Shown: positions 53,267 through 61,791 of the stretch, in pieces
Layout of the letters: the number at the start of each line of letters is the position of its first letter
Position numbering within the stretch: position 1 is the first letter of the stretch
NCBI RefSeq assembly: GCF_009299835.1
Contig: NZ_VKCZ01000019.1
Location: forward strand, 186,001-250,000
Reading direction: 5' to 3'
DNA: 64,000 nt
Source: Microlunatus speluncae
Lineage (GTDB): Bacteria > Actinomycetota > Actinomycetes > Propionibacteriales > Propionibacteriaceae
The notes under the pieces: generated by a model
The model's input: only the letters and a program-made list of their open reading frames with translations
Told to the model about the DNA's origin: nothing
The model's database searches: none
Position numbers and translations under genes: made by a program

Positions 53267-54165
53267 CGCTCATCGCCGATCCCCGCTCCGCCGTACCGTC
53301 GGATGCCGACGCCGACTGGCCGGTGTTGCGGGCGCTCAGCGCCGACACCTCGCAGCGGGTGTTCCGGGCCTGCCTCGACGCCCTGGCTCGGCCCGGCACC
53401 CGGCACGCGTTGCCCATCGGTGTGCTGCCCGCCGGGGTGCCGCCCGTCGCCTTGGCGCCGCTCGCGTTGACCGACCTGATGGCTCCTCTGGCCGGGTTGG
53501 GTGCGGCGAGCGGCCTGGCCCGGCGGGTCGCCACCGCTACCGGAGCTCGGTTGGTCGACCCCGAGCAGGCGCGGTTCGCGTTGGCGCTGGCGGACAGCGG
53601 TGAGTTGGTACGACTGCCGATCGGCAGTGCGTGGTCGCCGGAGTTCGGGGCGATGCTCTGTCAGCGGGTCGGTGCCGTGCGGGGCGAAACCGGGCCTGCC
53701 CTTCGACAGGCTCAGGGAACGAACAAACCAGCGGCTCAGGGAACGAACAAACCAGCGGCTCAGGGAACGAAACCAGCGGCTCAGGGAACGAACAAGCGGC
53801 CGGCCGGGGGAGACGTCGGTAGGTCGGCTCAGGGAGCGGATGAGGGCAGGACTCGGGAAGCGGCCGAGTGGTCGGCTCAGGAGATCGAGCAAGGGGCTCA
53901 GGTCGTGGTCGGGCCAATGGATCAAGGAACGATCGGGCAGGCGGGTCAGGGGGCGAACGTGTCAGCGGAGGAGTTGCGGCTGACGCTGACCGGGCCGGGG
54001 ATCAAGGATGCGACCATGATCATGGTCGCGGGGCTCGGGGTGAAATTCTTCACCGCCCGAGCTGAGCTGATCGAGGGGTTCCCGGCCGGGATCGACGTTC
54101 TCTTGATCACCGACGACGGTACGGTCACCGGGTTGCCCCGGACCACCCGGATCGAGGTCGGCTGA
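53263..54165 (+). CDS. phnH: C-P lyase subunit PhnH with repeat-derived insertion
   Basis: A 300-residue PhnH, against about 190 in E. coli. The N-terminal (FRACLDALARPGTRHALP, GARLVDPEQARFALAL) and C-terminal (LRLTLTGPGIKD, EGFPAGIDVLLITDDG, GLPRTTRIEV) segments match the family. Between them about 90 residues are inserted (residues ~145-235), starting ALRQAQGTNKPAAQGTNKP and continuing as decaying AQG repeats. At the DNA level the insert is the genome's dispersed TTCGACAGGCTCAGGGAACG element, expanded in 24- and 21-bp units that keep the frame. Insert lies in a loop between strands, so function may survive. Confidence 0.88.
   Translation: MTLIADPRSAVPSDADADWPVLRALSADTSQRVFRACLDALARPGTRHALPIGVLPAGVPPVALAPLALTDLMAPLAGLGAASGLARRVATATGARLVDPEQARFALALADSGELVRLPIGSAWSPEFGAMLCQRVGAVRGETGPALRQAQGTNKPAAQGTNKPAAQGTKPAAQGTNKRPAGGDVGRSAQGADEGRTREAAEWSAQEIEQGAQVVVGPMDQGTIGQAGQGANVSAEELRLTLTGPGIKDATMIMVAGLGVKFFTARAELIEGFPAGIDVLLITDDGTVTGLPRTTRIEVG
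53697..53795. repeat. Tandem expansion of the dispersed repeat inside phnH
   Basis: One inverted copy of the dispersed element (from 53697) is followed by three tandem copies of its GGCTCAGGGAACGAAC end in 24-, 21- and ~21-bp steps. Further decayed GGCTCAGG traces run to about 53960. All steps are multiples of three. Confidence 0.88.
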
Positions 54166-55298
54166 TGTACGCGGGGACCAACAAGGGTGGCACCGAGGCG
54201 ATCATCGCGGCCGAGCGGCTGGTGCTGCAGCGACGGTCGCTGCTCGACGGGGTGATCACCGTCGATCAGGTGATCGAGTGTTTCCCGATCGCGCTGGACA
54301 AGATCATGGGCGAGGGCGGGTTGTGGGATCCTCCGACGGCCGCGACCGCGTTCCTTCAGGCCGGCGGCGATGCGGCCGAGGCGGTGCACCTGTTGCGCGC
54401 CCACCGGTCGACGCTGCCGCGGCTGGCGTACTCCGAACCGGTGCAGCCGCGGGAGCTGGAGTTGTTGCGCCGGATCGTGCCGGCGCATCGCAAGCCCGAC
54501 GGCCCGCAATTGCTGGGCGAGACGGTCGACTACACCGCCCGGCTGATCCATCTGGGCGGCGAGCCGCCGCTGCCCGTCGAGCCGATCGAGTCCGTTGATC
54601 ATGATCAGGCGGAGCCGGAGCCGGACGAGCCGTTCCGCCGCTACCGCGACTATCTCGCCGACCGGGGCGTGCTGGTCGACCGGAGCGACCCGGCCGACCC
54701 GGAGCCGTTCGACCTGGCGCTGGTCGCACCGCAGTTGCCGGCCGAGCGCTCTGCACTGTTGTCGGCGATGGCGCTGGCCGAGACCGGTGGCTTGATCAAC
54801 ATCTGGTATCAGTCAATCATCGGCCCGGACGGCTACACCGACGAGTCGGTCACCCTGGGCGAGGTCCGGCACGGCCGGATCCCGGTCCGGGTGCGCCATC
54901 CGCACACCGGGAACCCGGTGCAGATCGGGCGGATCCGGGTCAGCGAGACCGAGGCGATCACCCACCTGACCGAGCGCGGCGAGGACGCGGCGAAGTTCGA
55001 CGTCGGCTACGGCATGGCGCTCGGCCACAACGAACGCAAGACGATCGCGATGGCCAGCCTGGACTGCGCCGCGCAACGGTTCCGTGGCACCGAGGGCGGC
55101 AAGCGGCTGGACCAGATCCTGCTCCACACCACCGACGGCCTCGCGTCCTGCGGCTTCCTGGAGCACCTGAAGCTGCCGCACTACGTCACCTTCCGGTCCC
55201 AGCTGGAACGGGCCGAGGCGGCGGCCGGCGAGGCCGGGACCTTGATCAACTCCGCCATCGACCAGGAAGAGGACTGCGATCATGATCACGAGCATTGA
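54165..55298 (+). CDS. phnI: C-P lyase complex subunit PhnI
   Basis: A 377-residue PhnI (MYAGTNKGGTEAIIAAERL; AVHLLRAHRSTLPRLAYSEP; LLGETVDYTARL; GYGMALGHNERKTIAMA; LKLPHYVTFRSQLE). It catalyses phosphonate transfer to ribose C1 of ATP with the core complex. It ends in an Asp/His-rich tail (CDHDHEH) that may bind metal. The tail is encoded in the 17-bp overlap with the phnJ start. ATG overlaps the phnH stop. Confidence 0.95.
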   Translation: MYAGTNKGGTEAIIAAERLVLQRRSLLDGVITVDQVIECFPIALDKIMGEGGLWDPPTAATAFLQAGGDAAEAVHLLRAHRSTLPRLAYSEPVQPRELELLRRIVPAHRKPDGPQLLGETVDYTARLIHLGGEPPLPVEPIESVDHDQAEPEPDEPFRRYRDYLADRGVLVDRSDPADPEPFDLALVAPQLPAERSALLSAMALAETGGLINIWYQSIIGPDGYTDESVTLGEVRHGRIPVRVRHPHTGNPVQIGRIRVSETEAITHLTERGEDAAKFDVGYGMALGHNERKTIAMASLDCAAQRFRGTEGGKRLDQILLHTTDGLASCGFLEHLKLPHYVTFRSQLERAEAAAGEAGTLINSAIDQEEDCDHDHEH

Positions 55299-57045
55299 TC
55301 AACTGATCGACGAGCCGGCCGACCGGGCACCGGTGGTGATGGACGAGCAGGCGAAGCGGGAGGTGCGCCGGGCCTGCCTGTCCGGGGTCTGCGTGCCCGG
55401 CTACATCGTCCCGTTCGGCTCCCGCGAGATGCCGGTCGCCCGGGGCTGGGGATCCGGCGGGCTGCAGGTCACGCTCGCGGTCGGCGGCCCGGACGACTCG
55501 GTCAAGGTGATCGACCAGGGCGACGAGGAGGGCGTCAACGCGGTCAACCTGCGCCGGCTGATCGCCGGCACGCTGCGCTGCCGGACCACCGCCGACACCC
55601 TCGACGCCACGATCGTCCAGTCCCGGCACCGGGTGCCGGAGGACGCGCTGGACGGCGACGACATCCTGGTGTTGCAGGTGCCGCAGTCCGAGCCGCTGCG
55701 CAAGGTCGAGAAGTCGGTCTACGAGTGCAAGCGCCGGCACGCGGAGGGCGACTACGCCAAGATGTGGGTCGGCCTGTACGAGAGCCTGGCGCAGAACGGC
55801 GTGATCAGCGGCGGCGCCGGCTATCCGGTCATGGTCCAAGATCGTTATCTGATGGCGCCCAGCCCGATCCCGCGCTGGGACATCCCGCGACTGCACGACA
55901 GTGATCATCTGACCCTGCTCAGCCACGGCCGGGACAAGAAGATCTACGCCGTGCCGCCGCACACCAAGGTCGAGCCGCTGACCTTCACCGACGTGCCGTT
56001 CGAGGTCGAATACACGGCCGGCAGCCGGTGCGGCCTGTGCGGCTCCGACGACACCTTCCTGGTCGAGACGAGCTCGGGCGACTTCCTCTGCTCGGACGTG
56101 CAGTGGTGCCTGAAGGTCCGCGCCGGTGAAGCCGATCATGATCATCGAGCCCGGTCGCCGCTGCACCTGCTGCCCGATCCGGCCCGCCGGGTCCGGGCCA
56201 CGGCGGCGACCGAACGGAGGTCCTGGCAGGCCCCGCCGGCCGGCGTCACGGCTCCCGGCGAGGAATGGTCGATCAAGGTCGCCGGCCTGGGCAAGACCTA
56301 CCGCGGCTATCGCGGCTCCAGCGAGGTGGTCGCGGCAGCCGAGGTGAGCTTCGACGTCGCGCCGGGCGAGGCGCTCGGCATCATCGGGGAGTCCGGCTCG
56401 GGCAAGTCGACCGTGATGCGCTGCCTAATCGGCGACGAGTCGGAGGCCGAGGGCGAGGTCTTCCTGGGCGCGTTGGACCAGGGCCGGACCAACGCTCTTG
56501 ATCTTGATCCGGCCGGACGCCGGACGTTGCGGATCGGCACCCTGAGCGTGGTCTACCAGGATCCGGCGGCCGGGCTCGACCTCGGCATCTCGGCCGGCGG
56601 CAACGTCGCCGACCGGCTGACCGCGGCCGGCTGGCGCTCGTACCACGCGATCAGAGACCGGGCCGCCGAGCTGCTGGACCGGGTCGAGGTGCCGACGGAC
56701 CGGATGGACGACGTGGTCGGCCAGTTCTCCGGCGGCATGCGGCAGCGGGTGCAGATCGCCAAGGCGCTGGCCACCGATCCGCAGGTGCTGCTGCTGGACG
56801 AGCCGACCACCGGACTGGACGCTTCCGTCGCCGCCGGCGTTCTCGACCTGCTCCGCGAACTGCTGGCCGAGCGGGAGATCGCGGTGGTCGTGGTCAGCCA
56901 CGATTTCGCGGTGATCGACGCGCTGACCGATCGGGCGCTGGTGATGCGGCACGGCCGGGTGATCGAGACCGGCCTGACCGACCAGCTGTTCGCCGACCCG
57001 CACCATCCGTACACGCAGCGGCTCGTCGCCGCCGCCAAGCACTGA
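55282..57045 (+). CDS. phnJ: PhnJ-PhnK fusion: C-P bond-cleaving radical SAM enzyme fused to ABC-type ATPase
   Basis: A 587-residue polypeptide. Residues 1-~280 are PhnJ (REMPVARGWGSGGLQ, VIDQGDEEGVNAVNLR, PIPRWDIPRL, IYAVPP). Its radical-SAM cysteines are in place: Cys250, Cys253 and Cys270 for the cluster and Cys276 at the position of the thiyl-radical residue. A ~45-residue Ala/Arg/Pro linker follows. Residues ~327-587 are PhnK, with Walker A GESGSGKST (369-377), signature FSGGMRQRVQIAKAL, and Walker B VLLLDEPTTGLDAS. No stop or frameshift lies between. In E. coli these are separate proteins that bind each other. Confidence 0.93.
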   Translation: MITSIDQLIDEPADRAPVVMDEQAKREVRRACLSGVCVPGYIVPFGSREMPVARGWGSGGLQVTLAVGGPDDSVKVIDQGDEEGVNAVNLRRLIAGTLRCRTTADTLDATIVQSRHRVPEDALDGDDILVLQVPQSEPLRKVEKSVYECKRRHAEGDYAKMWVGLYESLAQNGVISGGAGYPVMVQDRYLMAPSPIPRWDIPRLHDSDHLTLLSHGRDKKIYAVPPHTKVEPLTFTDVPFEVEYTAGSRCGLCGSDDTFLVETSSGDFLCSDVQWCLKVRAGEADHDHRARSPLHLLPDPARRVRATAATERRSWQAPPAGVTAPGEEWSIKVAGLGKTYRGYRGSSEVVAAAEVSFDVAPGEALGIIGESGSGKSTVMRCLIGDESEAEGEVFLGALDQGRTNALDLDPAGRRTLRIGTLSVVYQDPAAGLDLGISAGGNVADRLTAAGWRSYHAIRDRAAELLDRVEVPTDRMDDVVGQFSGGMRQRVQIAKALATDPQVLLLDEPTTGLDASVAAGVLDLLRELLAEREIAVVVVSHDFAVIDALTDRALVMRHGRVIETGLTDQLFADPHHPYTQRLVAAAKH

Positions 57046-57055
57046 GAGGAGCGGG

Positions 57056-57829
57056 ATGACCGATCCGATCCTGACCGTCCGGGACCTGACCAAGACCTTC
57101 ACCCTGCACGCGATCGGCGGCCGCCAGGTCCGGTCGCTGGACACGGTCTCGTTCACCCTCGCGGCCGGTGAACACCTCGCGATCGCCGGGGCCAGCGGGG
57201 CCGGCAAGTCCAGCCTGCTGCGCTGTCTCTACCGCAACTACCTGCCCGATGCCGGCCGCGTCCGCTTGCGTACGGAGTCAGGCGAGCTCGAGCTGACCGC
57301 GCTGCCGGACCGGCAGATGGCCCGGCTCCGTGGTCGCGAGTTCGGCTACGTGTCCCAGTTCCTGGCCGCGCCGCCCCGGCAGGGCCCGCTCCGGCTGGTC
57401 GCCGCCGCGGCCCAGCGGCGCGGCCTCGGCCTCGACGCCGCCCGGGTGGCCGCGGCCTCCTCGCTCCGGCTGCTCGGCCTGCCGGAACGGCTCTGGGACG
57501 TCGACTGCAGCCTGCTGTCCGGCGGCGAACGGCAGCGGGTCAACCTCGCCGCGGGGACGGTCAGCCCGCCCCGGCTACTGTTGCTGGACGAGCCGGTGTC
57601 GGCACTGGACCCGGCCAACCGGGCCCTGGCGCTGACCGTGATCGAGCGGTTGACCGGGCAGGGCGTCAGCGTCCTCGCGGTCTATCACGACCTGGCGATC
57701 ATCCGCCGGATGGCGGATCGGGTGCTGGTGTTGGACGGCGGGCGGCTGATCGCCGACGGCCCGCCGGACACGGTGTTGGCGGCGGGCCATCGGGCGCTCG
57801 CGGAGGCAACGGAGGAGACGTACGGATGA
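57056..57829 (+). CDS. phnL: C-P lyase system ATPase PhnL
   Basis: A 257-residue ABC-type ATPase with Walker A GASGAGKSS (residues 45-53), signature LLSGGERQRVNLA and Walker B LLLLDEPVSALDP. GAGAGGAG precedes the ATG. The end overlaps the phnM start (ATGA). Known to associate with the core complex together with PhnK. Confidence 0.93.
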   Translation: MTDPILTVRDLTKTFTLHAIGGRQVRSLDTVSFTLAAGEHLAIAGASGAGKSSLLRCLYRNYLPDAGRVRLRTESGELELTALPDRQMARLRGREFGYVSQFLAAPPRQGPLRLVAAAAQRRGLGLDAARVAAASSLRLLGLPERLWDVDCSLLSGGERQRVNLAAGTVSPPRLLLLDEPVSALDPANRALALTVIERLTGQGVSVLAVYHDLAIIRRMADRVLVLDGGRLIADGPPDTVLAAGHRALAEATEETYG

Positions 57830-59055
57830 CCCTCGAACTTGATCAACAAGCCACCGGCCAAGATCAACAGTCCGGCTGGCCGGTGGCCACGCCGCCGAGC
57901 TCGTACGTGATCAGCAACGCGCGGGTGGTGTTGGCGGACCGAGTGACAGACCCGGCCAGCGTGATCATCCGGGACGGGTTGATCGCCGAGGTGGTGGAGC
58001 GGGTGCTGCCCGGCGACCTCGACGCCGGCGGCCGGCTGCTGCTGCCCGGCCTGATCGACGTGCACAGCGACGCGCTGGAGAAGGAGCGGGCGCCGCGCTC
58101 CAACGCCGTGCTGCCGTGGGACTTCGCGCTGACCTCGTACGAGGCGAAGCTGGTCGCGGCCGGGGTGACGACGATCTTCCACGGTGCAGGATTCCAGCAC
58201 AAGGCGGCCCGCGGCACGGAACGATCACCGGAGCTGGCGCTCGAGCTGTGCGCGGCGGTCGAGGCGCACCGGACCCGGCGGATCGATCACCGCATCCTGC
58301 ACCGGTTCGCGATCCGCTCCGAGGGTGGTGCGGCACTGCTGCGGCGCCGGCTGGAAGGGTTGCCGGCGGGCGAGGTGCCGCTGGTGTCGCACGAAGATCA
58401 CACGCCGGGCCAGGGCCAGTACGCCGATCCCAAGGTGTTGATCAAGGCGATCATCGGCGACGGCGGGATGGAGCGGGCGGCGGCGGAGGAACGGGTGACC
58501 GAGATCCTCGCCGACGCCGCACGGACCGAACCGGTCCGCGACGCCAACCTGGCCTGGTTGGGCGACCTGGCCCGGGCCGGGCGGATCCGGCTGCTCGGCC
58601 ACGATCCCGACACGGCCGCGGCGATCGACGAGCTCCGCGACCGCGGCGCGACGACGGCCGAATTCCCGACCACCCTCGAGGCGGCCCGCCGGGCCAAGGA
58701 TCTGGGGCTGACGTCGGTAGCCGGCGCGCCGAACGTGCTCCGCGGCCGGTCCCACTCCGGCAACGTCGCCGCGGCCGAGCTGATCGGGCTCGGCCTGGTC
58801 GACGCGCTCGCCTCCGACTACCTGCCGAGCGCGCTGCTCGGGGCGGTGATCACGCTGGTCCGATCCGGCACGATCGGGCTGCCGGCCGCGGTCCGGTTGA
58901 TCACCGCCGGACCGGCCGCCGTCGCCGGCCTGAGCGACCGCGGCCGGATCGCGCCGGGGCTGCTCGCCGATCTCACCCTGGTCGACGACATGGGGCCGGG
59001 CTGGCCGCAGGTGCTGACCACCTTCAAGAGCGGTGCCGACCGGAGCCGGCCGTGA
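57826..59055 (+). CDS. phnM: Alpha-D-ribose 1-methylphosphonate 5-triphosphate diphosphatase PhnM
   Basis: A 409-residue amidohydrolase-superfamily enzyme that removes pyrophosphate from the ribosyl-phosphonate intermediate before C-P cleavage. The metal motif is LLLPGLIDVHSDALE (His80, Asp82). GAGFQHKAARG, VSHEDHTPGQGQY and ASDYLPSALL follow. Overlaps phnL upstream and the IMPase gene downstream (GTGA). Confidence 0.95.
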   Translation: MTLELDQQATGQDQQSGWPVATPPSSYVISNARVVLADRVTDPASVIIRDGLIAEVVERVLPGDLDAGGRLLLPGLIDVHSDALEKERAPRSNAVLPWDFALTSYEAKLVAAGVTTIFHGAGFQHKAARGTERSPELALELCAAVEAHRTRRIDHRILHRFAIRSEGGAALLRRRLEGLPAGEVPLVSHEDHTPGQGQYADPKVLIKAIIGDGGMERAAAEERVTEILADAARTEPVRDANLAWLGDLARAGRIRLLGHDPDTAAAIDELRDRGATTAEFPTTLEAARRAKDLGLTSVAGAPNVLRGRSHSGNVAAAELIGLGLVDALASDYLPSALLGAVITLVRSGTIGLPAAVRLITAGPAAVAGLSDRGRIAPGLLADLTLVDDMGPGWPQVLTTFKSGADRSRP

Positions 59056-59900
59056 CCGGACTGGCCGGCGTGCATCCGGCCCTGGCCGACACCTGCCGGG
59101 CCGCCACCGACGCTTTGGCCGAGGCGCAGCGACGGTACGGCCGGGACGAGTTGTCGGCGGAGACGCGGATCGGCGCCGACGGTACGCCGACGATGCTGAT
59201 CGACGACCTGGTCGAGGCCCGGATCCTCGACGTCGCACGCGGCCACGGGGTGAACGTGCTCAGCGAGGAGGCCGGCTTCGTCGACCGCGGCAGCGCGCTG
59301 ACCCTGGTCGTAGACCCGGTCGACGGGTCGGCCAACGCGGCCGCCGGCGTACCGCTGTCCTGCTATTCGGCCGCGCTGCTGGACGACGGCCGGCCGGTCG
59401 AGGCGTTGACCTGCTGGCTGGAGACCGGCCGGACCATCTCGGCCCGGGTCGGCCGGCCGGTGCCGTACCGGACCAGCGGTGCGCGCCGGCTCGCCGGCCG
59501 GGCCCTGTCGATGCTGCGGCCCAAGGTCGGCGCGCGGGGCGACACGGCCGACACCTGGCTCCGGCTCTCCCGCCGGGCCGGCCGGGTGCGGATCCTGTCC
59601 TCCAGTTGCCTGGAGGCGATGCTGGTCGCGACCGGCGCGATCGACGCCTTCGCCGACCCCGGCTCCGACACCCACCGCCTGGTCGACCTGGCCGCGGCGA
59701 TGGTGATCATGCCGGCCGCCGGCGGCTTCGTCGGCGACGCGTTCGGCCGGCCGCTCGTTTTCGATCATGACCTCACCTTGCGCTACTCGGGGGTGGTCGC
59801 GGCGACGGAGGAACTGGCGGCGGAGATCGTCACTGAGATCAGGGCCGGAGACGAAGGGTCCCGAACCACCGGGCCGGCCGACCCCGTCGTCGTCAGGTGA
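59052..59900 (+). CDS. Inositol monophosphatase family protein, last gene of the C-P lyase operon
   Basis: A 282-residue IMPase-fold phosphatase with acidic motif SEEAGF (residues 71-76), metal site DPVDGSAN (88-95) and a later DLAAAMVIMPAAGG segment. GTG overlaps the phnM stop, which implies co-translation. PhnP and PhnN, which process the ribosyl product in E. coli, are absent here. This phosphatase is a candidate for a substitute downstream step (inference). Confidence 0.85.
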   Translation: MTGLAGVHPALADTCRAATDALAEAQRRYGRDELSAETRIGADGTPTMLIDDLVEARILDVARGHGVNVLSEEAGFVDRGSALTLVVDPVDGSANAAAGVPLSCYSAALLDDGRPVEALTCWLETGRTISARVGRPVPYRTSGARRLAGRALSMLRPKVGARGDTADTWLRLSRRAGRVRILSSSCLEAMLVATGAIDAFADPGSDTHRLVDLAAAMVIMPAAGGFVGDAFGRPLVFDHDLTLRYSGVVAATEELAAEIVTEIRAGDEGSRTTGPADPVVVR

Positions 59901-60071
59901 CCGGAATCCGGCGACGGTTCGCGAAAACGACCGGCAACCGGCCGATTCGGTGAACGGACGCTGGATTTCGGTCAACCCCTCTTGTTCTGCCGACAGTTCG
60001 GCCGGAATCCGCCCCGGCCCCCCGCCGCTCGTGGCACGCTGCTCCCGTTCGGTCACCGGAGGGGAGAGGCG

Positions 60072-60911
60072 ATGGCGCGGACCGGAGTGGACTTGGGCGA
60101 GTTCCTGCGAGCCCGGCGGGCGGGGCTGCGGCCGGACGATCGCGGCCTGCCCAGCTATGGCAGCCGCCGGGTGGCCGGGCTGCGCCGGGAGGAAGTCGCG
60201 CTGCTGGCCCAGGTCAGCACGTCCTACTACACCCGGATCGAGCAGGGCACGGCCGGCGTCATCTCCGCCGGTGTGCTCGAGTCGCTGGCCCGGACGTTCG
60301 AACTCGACGCCGACGAACGGGCCCATCTGTTCCGGCTGGCGGGCGTCGCTCCGGCCGAGCCCGATCCGCGGACGGGCCGGCTCGATCCCCAAGTGGAGCG
60401 TCTGATCCACGCGATGGACCCGGTCCCGACCGCCGTGCTCGGGTCGGCCATGGAACTGCTCGGCTGGAACCGGACCTGCCACCTGATCTTCGGCAGCCAC
60501 CTGCCGTTCGACCTGCCGGTACGAGAGCCGGAGCAGTCGAACTGGATCCGGCTGCTGTTCGTCGACCCGGCCTATCGGGAGTTGTTCACCGACTGGACCG
60601 AGGTCGCCACCGACCTGGTCGGCCGGCTGCGCAACTCCTCCGGCCGGTGGCCGGCGCACGGCGGCCTGCGGGCGTTGATCACCGAGCTGAGCGACCTCAG
60701 CCCGGACTTCGTCGAGCTCTGGCACCGGCATCCGGTCCGGGACCGGCCGCTCAGCGGGGTCCAGTTGGCCCATCCGACGCTGGGCCCGCTGGAGCTGTCC
60801 GACCTGGTGCTGAGCCCGGTCGGCCACGACGAGTTGCGGTTGCTGGCCTTCCTGGCCGAGCCGGGCAGCCCGACCGCGGCCCTGCTGGAGCGTCGCCGCG
60901 GGTCTGCCTGA
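60072..60911 (+). CDS. XRE family regulator with MmyB-like ligand domain
   Basis: A 279-residue protein. The N-terminal helix-turn-helix (GLRREEVALLAQVSTSYYTRIEQG) is followed by an MmyB-like C-terminal domain (AVLGSAMELLGWNRTCHLIFG, NWIRLLFVDPAYRELF, LSPVGHDELRLLAF) that commonly binds small ligands. GGAGGGGAGAGG precedes ATG 60072. Upstream of the VOC gene and probably regulates it. Confidence 0.9.
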   Translation: MARTGVDLGEFLRARRAGLRPDDRGLPSYGSRRVAGLRREEVALLAQVSTSYYTRIEQGTAGVISAGVLESLARTFELDADERAHLFRLAGVAPAEPDPRTGRLDPQVERLIHAMDPVPTAVLGSAMELLGWNRTCHLIFGSHLPFDLPVREPEQSNWIRLLFVDPAYRELFTDWTEVATDLVGRLRNSSGRWPAHGGLRALITELSDLSPDFVELWHRHPVRDRPLSGVQLAHPTLGPLELSDLVLSPVGHDELRLLAFLAEPGSPTAALLERRRGSA

Positions 60912-61001
60912 CCCTGACAGTGGCAGGCAACTCACGGTCTGGAGCGGCGGCGGCCGAGACGCCATCGTGGGTGGTCCGAACCATCCTTGGAGGAGATGAT
61001 C

Positions 61002-61427
61002 ATGAAACTCACCAGTGTCTACCCGGTGCTGATGTCGGCCGACGTCGCCGCGGCGGCGGCGTTCTACCGCGACCTGCTCGGCTTCGAGACCACGTTCGCC
61101 GCCGACTGGTACGTCAGCCTGCGGCAGGGACTGTGGGAGCTGGCTCTGCTCGACCCGAACCATCCGACCATCCCGGAAGGGTTCCGCGGCACGCCGGCCG
61201 CCGGCGTGCTGATCAATCTCGAGGTGGCCGACGTCGACGCCGTCCATCAGGACCTGACCGCTCGCGGCGCCTCGATCGCCCGGCCGCTGCAGTCGGAGGA
61301 CTTCGGCCAGCGGCACTTCATCCTGCAGGGACCGGACGGGGTGCTGATCGACGTGATCACCCCGATTCCGCCGCAGGGGGAGTATGTCGAGCAGTTCAGC
61401 GAGGGCGAAGCGGTCGTCGACGCCTGA
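61002..61427 (+). CDS. VOC superfamily (glyoxalase/bleomycin-resistance-type) protein
   Basis: A 141-residue VOC protein of two beta-alpha-beta-beta-beta modules (YPVLMSADVAAAAAFYRDLLGFE; FILQGPDGVLIDVITPI). GGAGG at 60989-60993 fits ATG 61002 better than ATG 60996. Could be a metal-dependent dioxygenase, lyase or drug-binding protein. Followed by a clean hairpin terminator. Confidence 0.9.
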   Translation: MKLTSVYPVLMSADVAAAAAFYRDLLGFETTFAADWYVSLRQGLWELALLDPNHPTIPEGFRGTPAAGVLINLEVADVDAVHQDLTARGASIARPLQSEDFGQRHFILQGPDGVLIDVITPIPPQGEYVEQFSEGEAVVDA

Positions 61428-61444
61428 CCCTCGGCTGTACGCAC

Positions 61445-61480
61445 AGCGCCGTCGCCACGATCGCTCGTGGCGACGGCGCT
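61445..61480 (+). terminator. Hairpin terminator after the VOC gene
   Basis: Perfect 16-bp arms (61445-61460 / 61465-61480) with a four-base loop, 17 bp downstream of the stop codon. Confidence 0.88.
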
Positions 61481-61536
61481 CTCTGTCGTGCTGTTCAAAC
61501 CCTGAGCTCGGGAGGGCGATGGTGATCATGGGCTGG

Positions 61537-61666
61537 CCCCTTCGACAGGCTCAGGACATGCCTCGACAGATCCAGTCTGGATCCGCCGGTGGCGCAGCGG
61601 CGAACGGCTTGAGTGGGGTTGCGTTGGCCCGGACTCGGGGTTCGTTCCCTGAGCCTGTCGAAGGGC
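61537..61666. repeat. Dispersed repeat copies
   Basis: An inverted fragment (61537-61556) and a forward full copy (about 61641-61666) of the TTCGTTCCCTGAG element in the gene-poor stretch. Confidence 0.8.
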
Positions 61667-61791
61667 AGGTAAGACCGCGCCCCGAGTCGTGCTCCACCGG
61701 GATCCGCACCTCGCCGGACGTCGGGGTCTGCTTGATCATCGACTGTGCGCCGACCGGTACCCGGCCGCGATTCCCCGCCGACCGCTAACCC

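Noticed and set aside
56126..56347. A separate phnK start inside the PhnJ-PhnK linker
   Set aside because: The ATG at 56126 is out of frame with PhnK. The fused frame has no stop, so the fusion reading is preferred.
58818..61529. A 903-residue - strand frame across the IMPase, XRE and VOC genes
   Set aside because: It runs antisense through three well-supported genes and has low-complexity composition.
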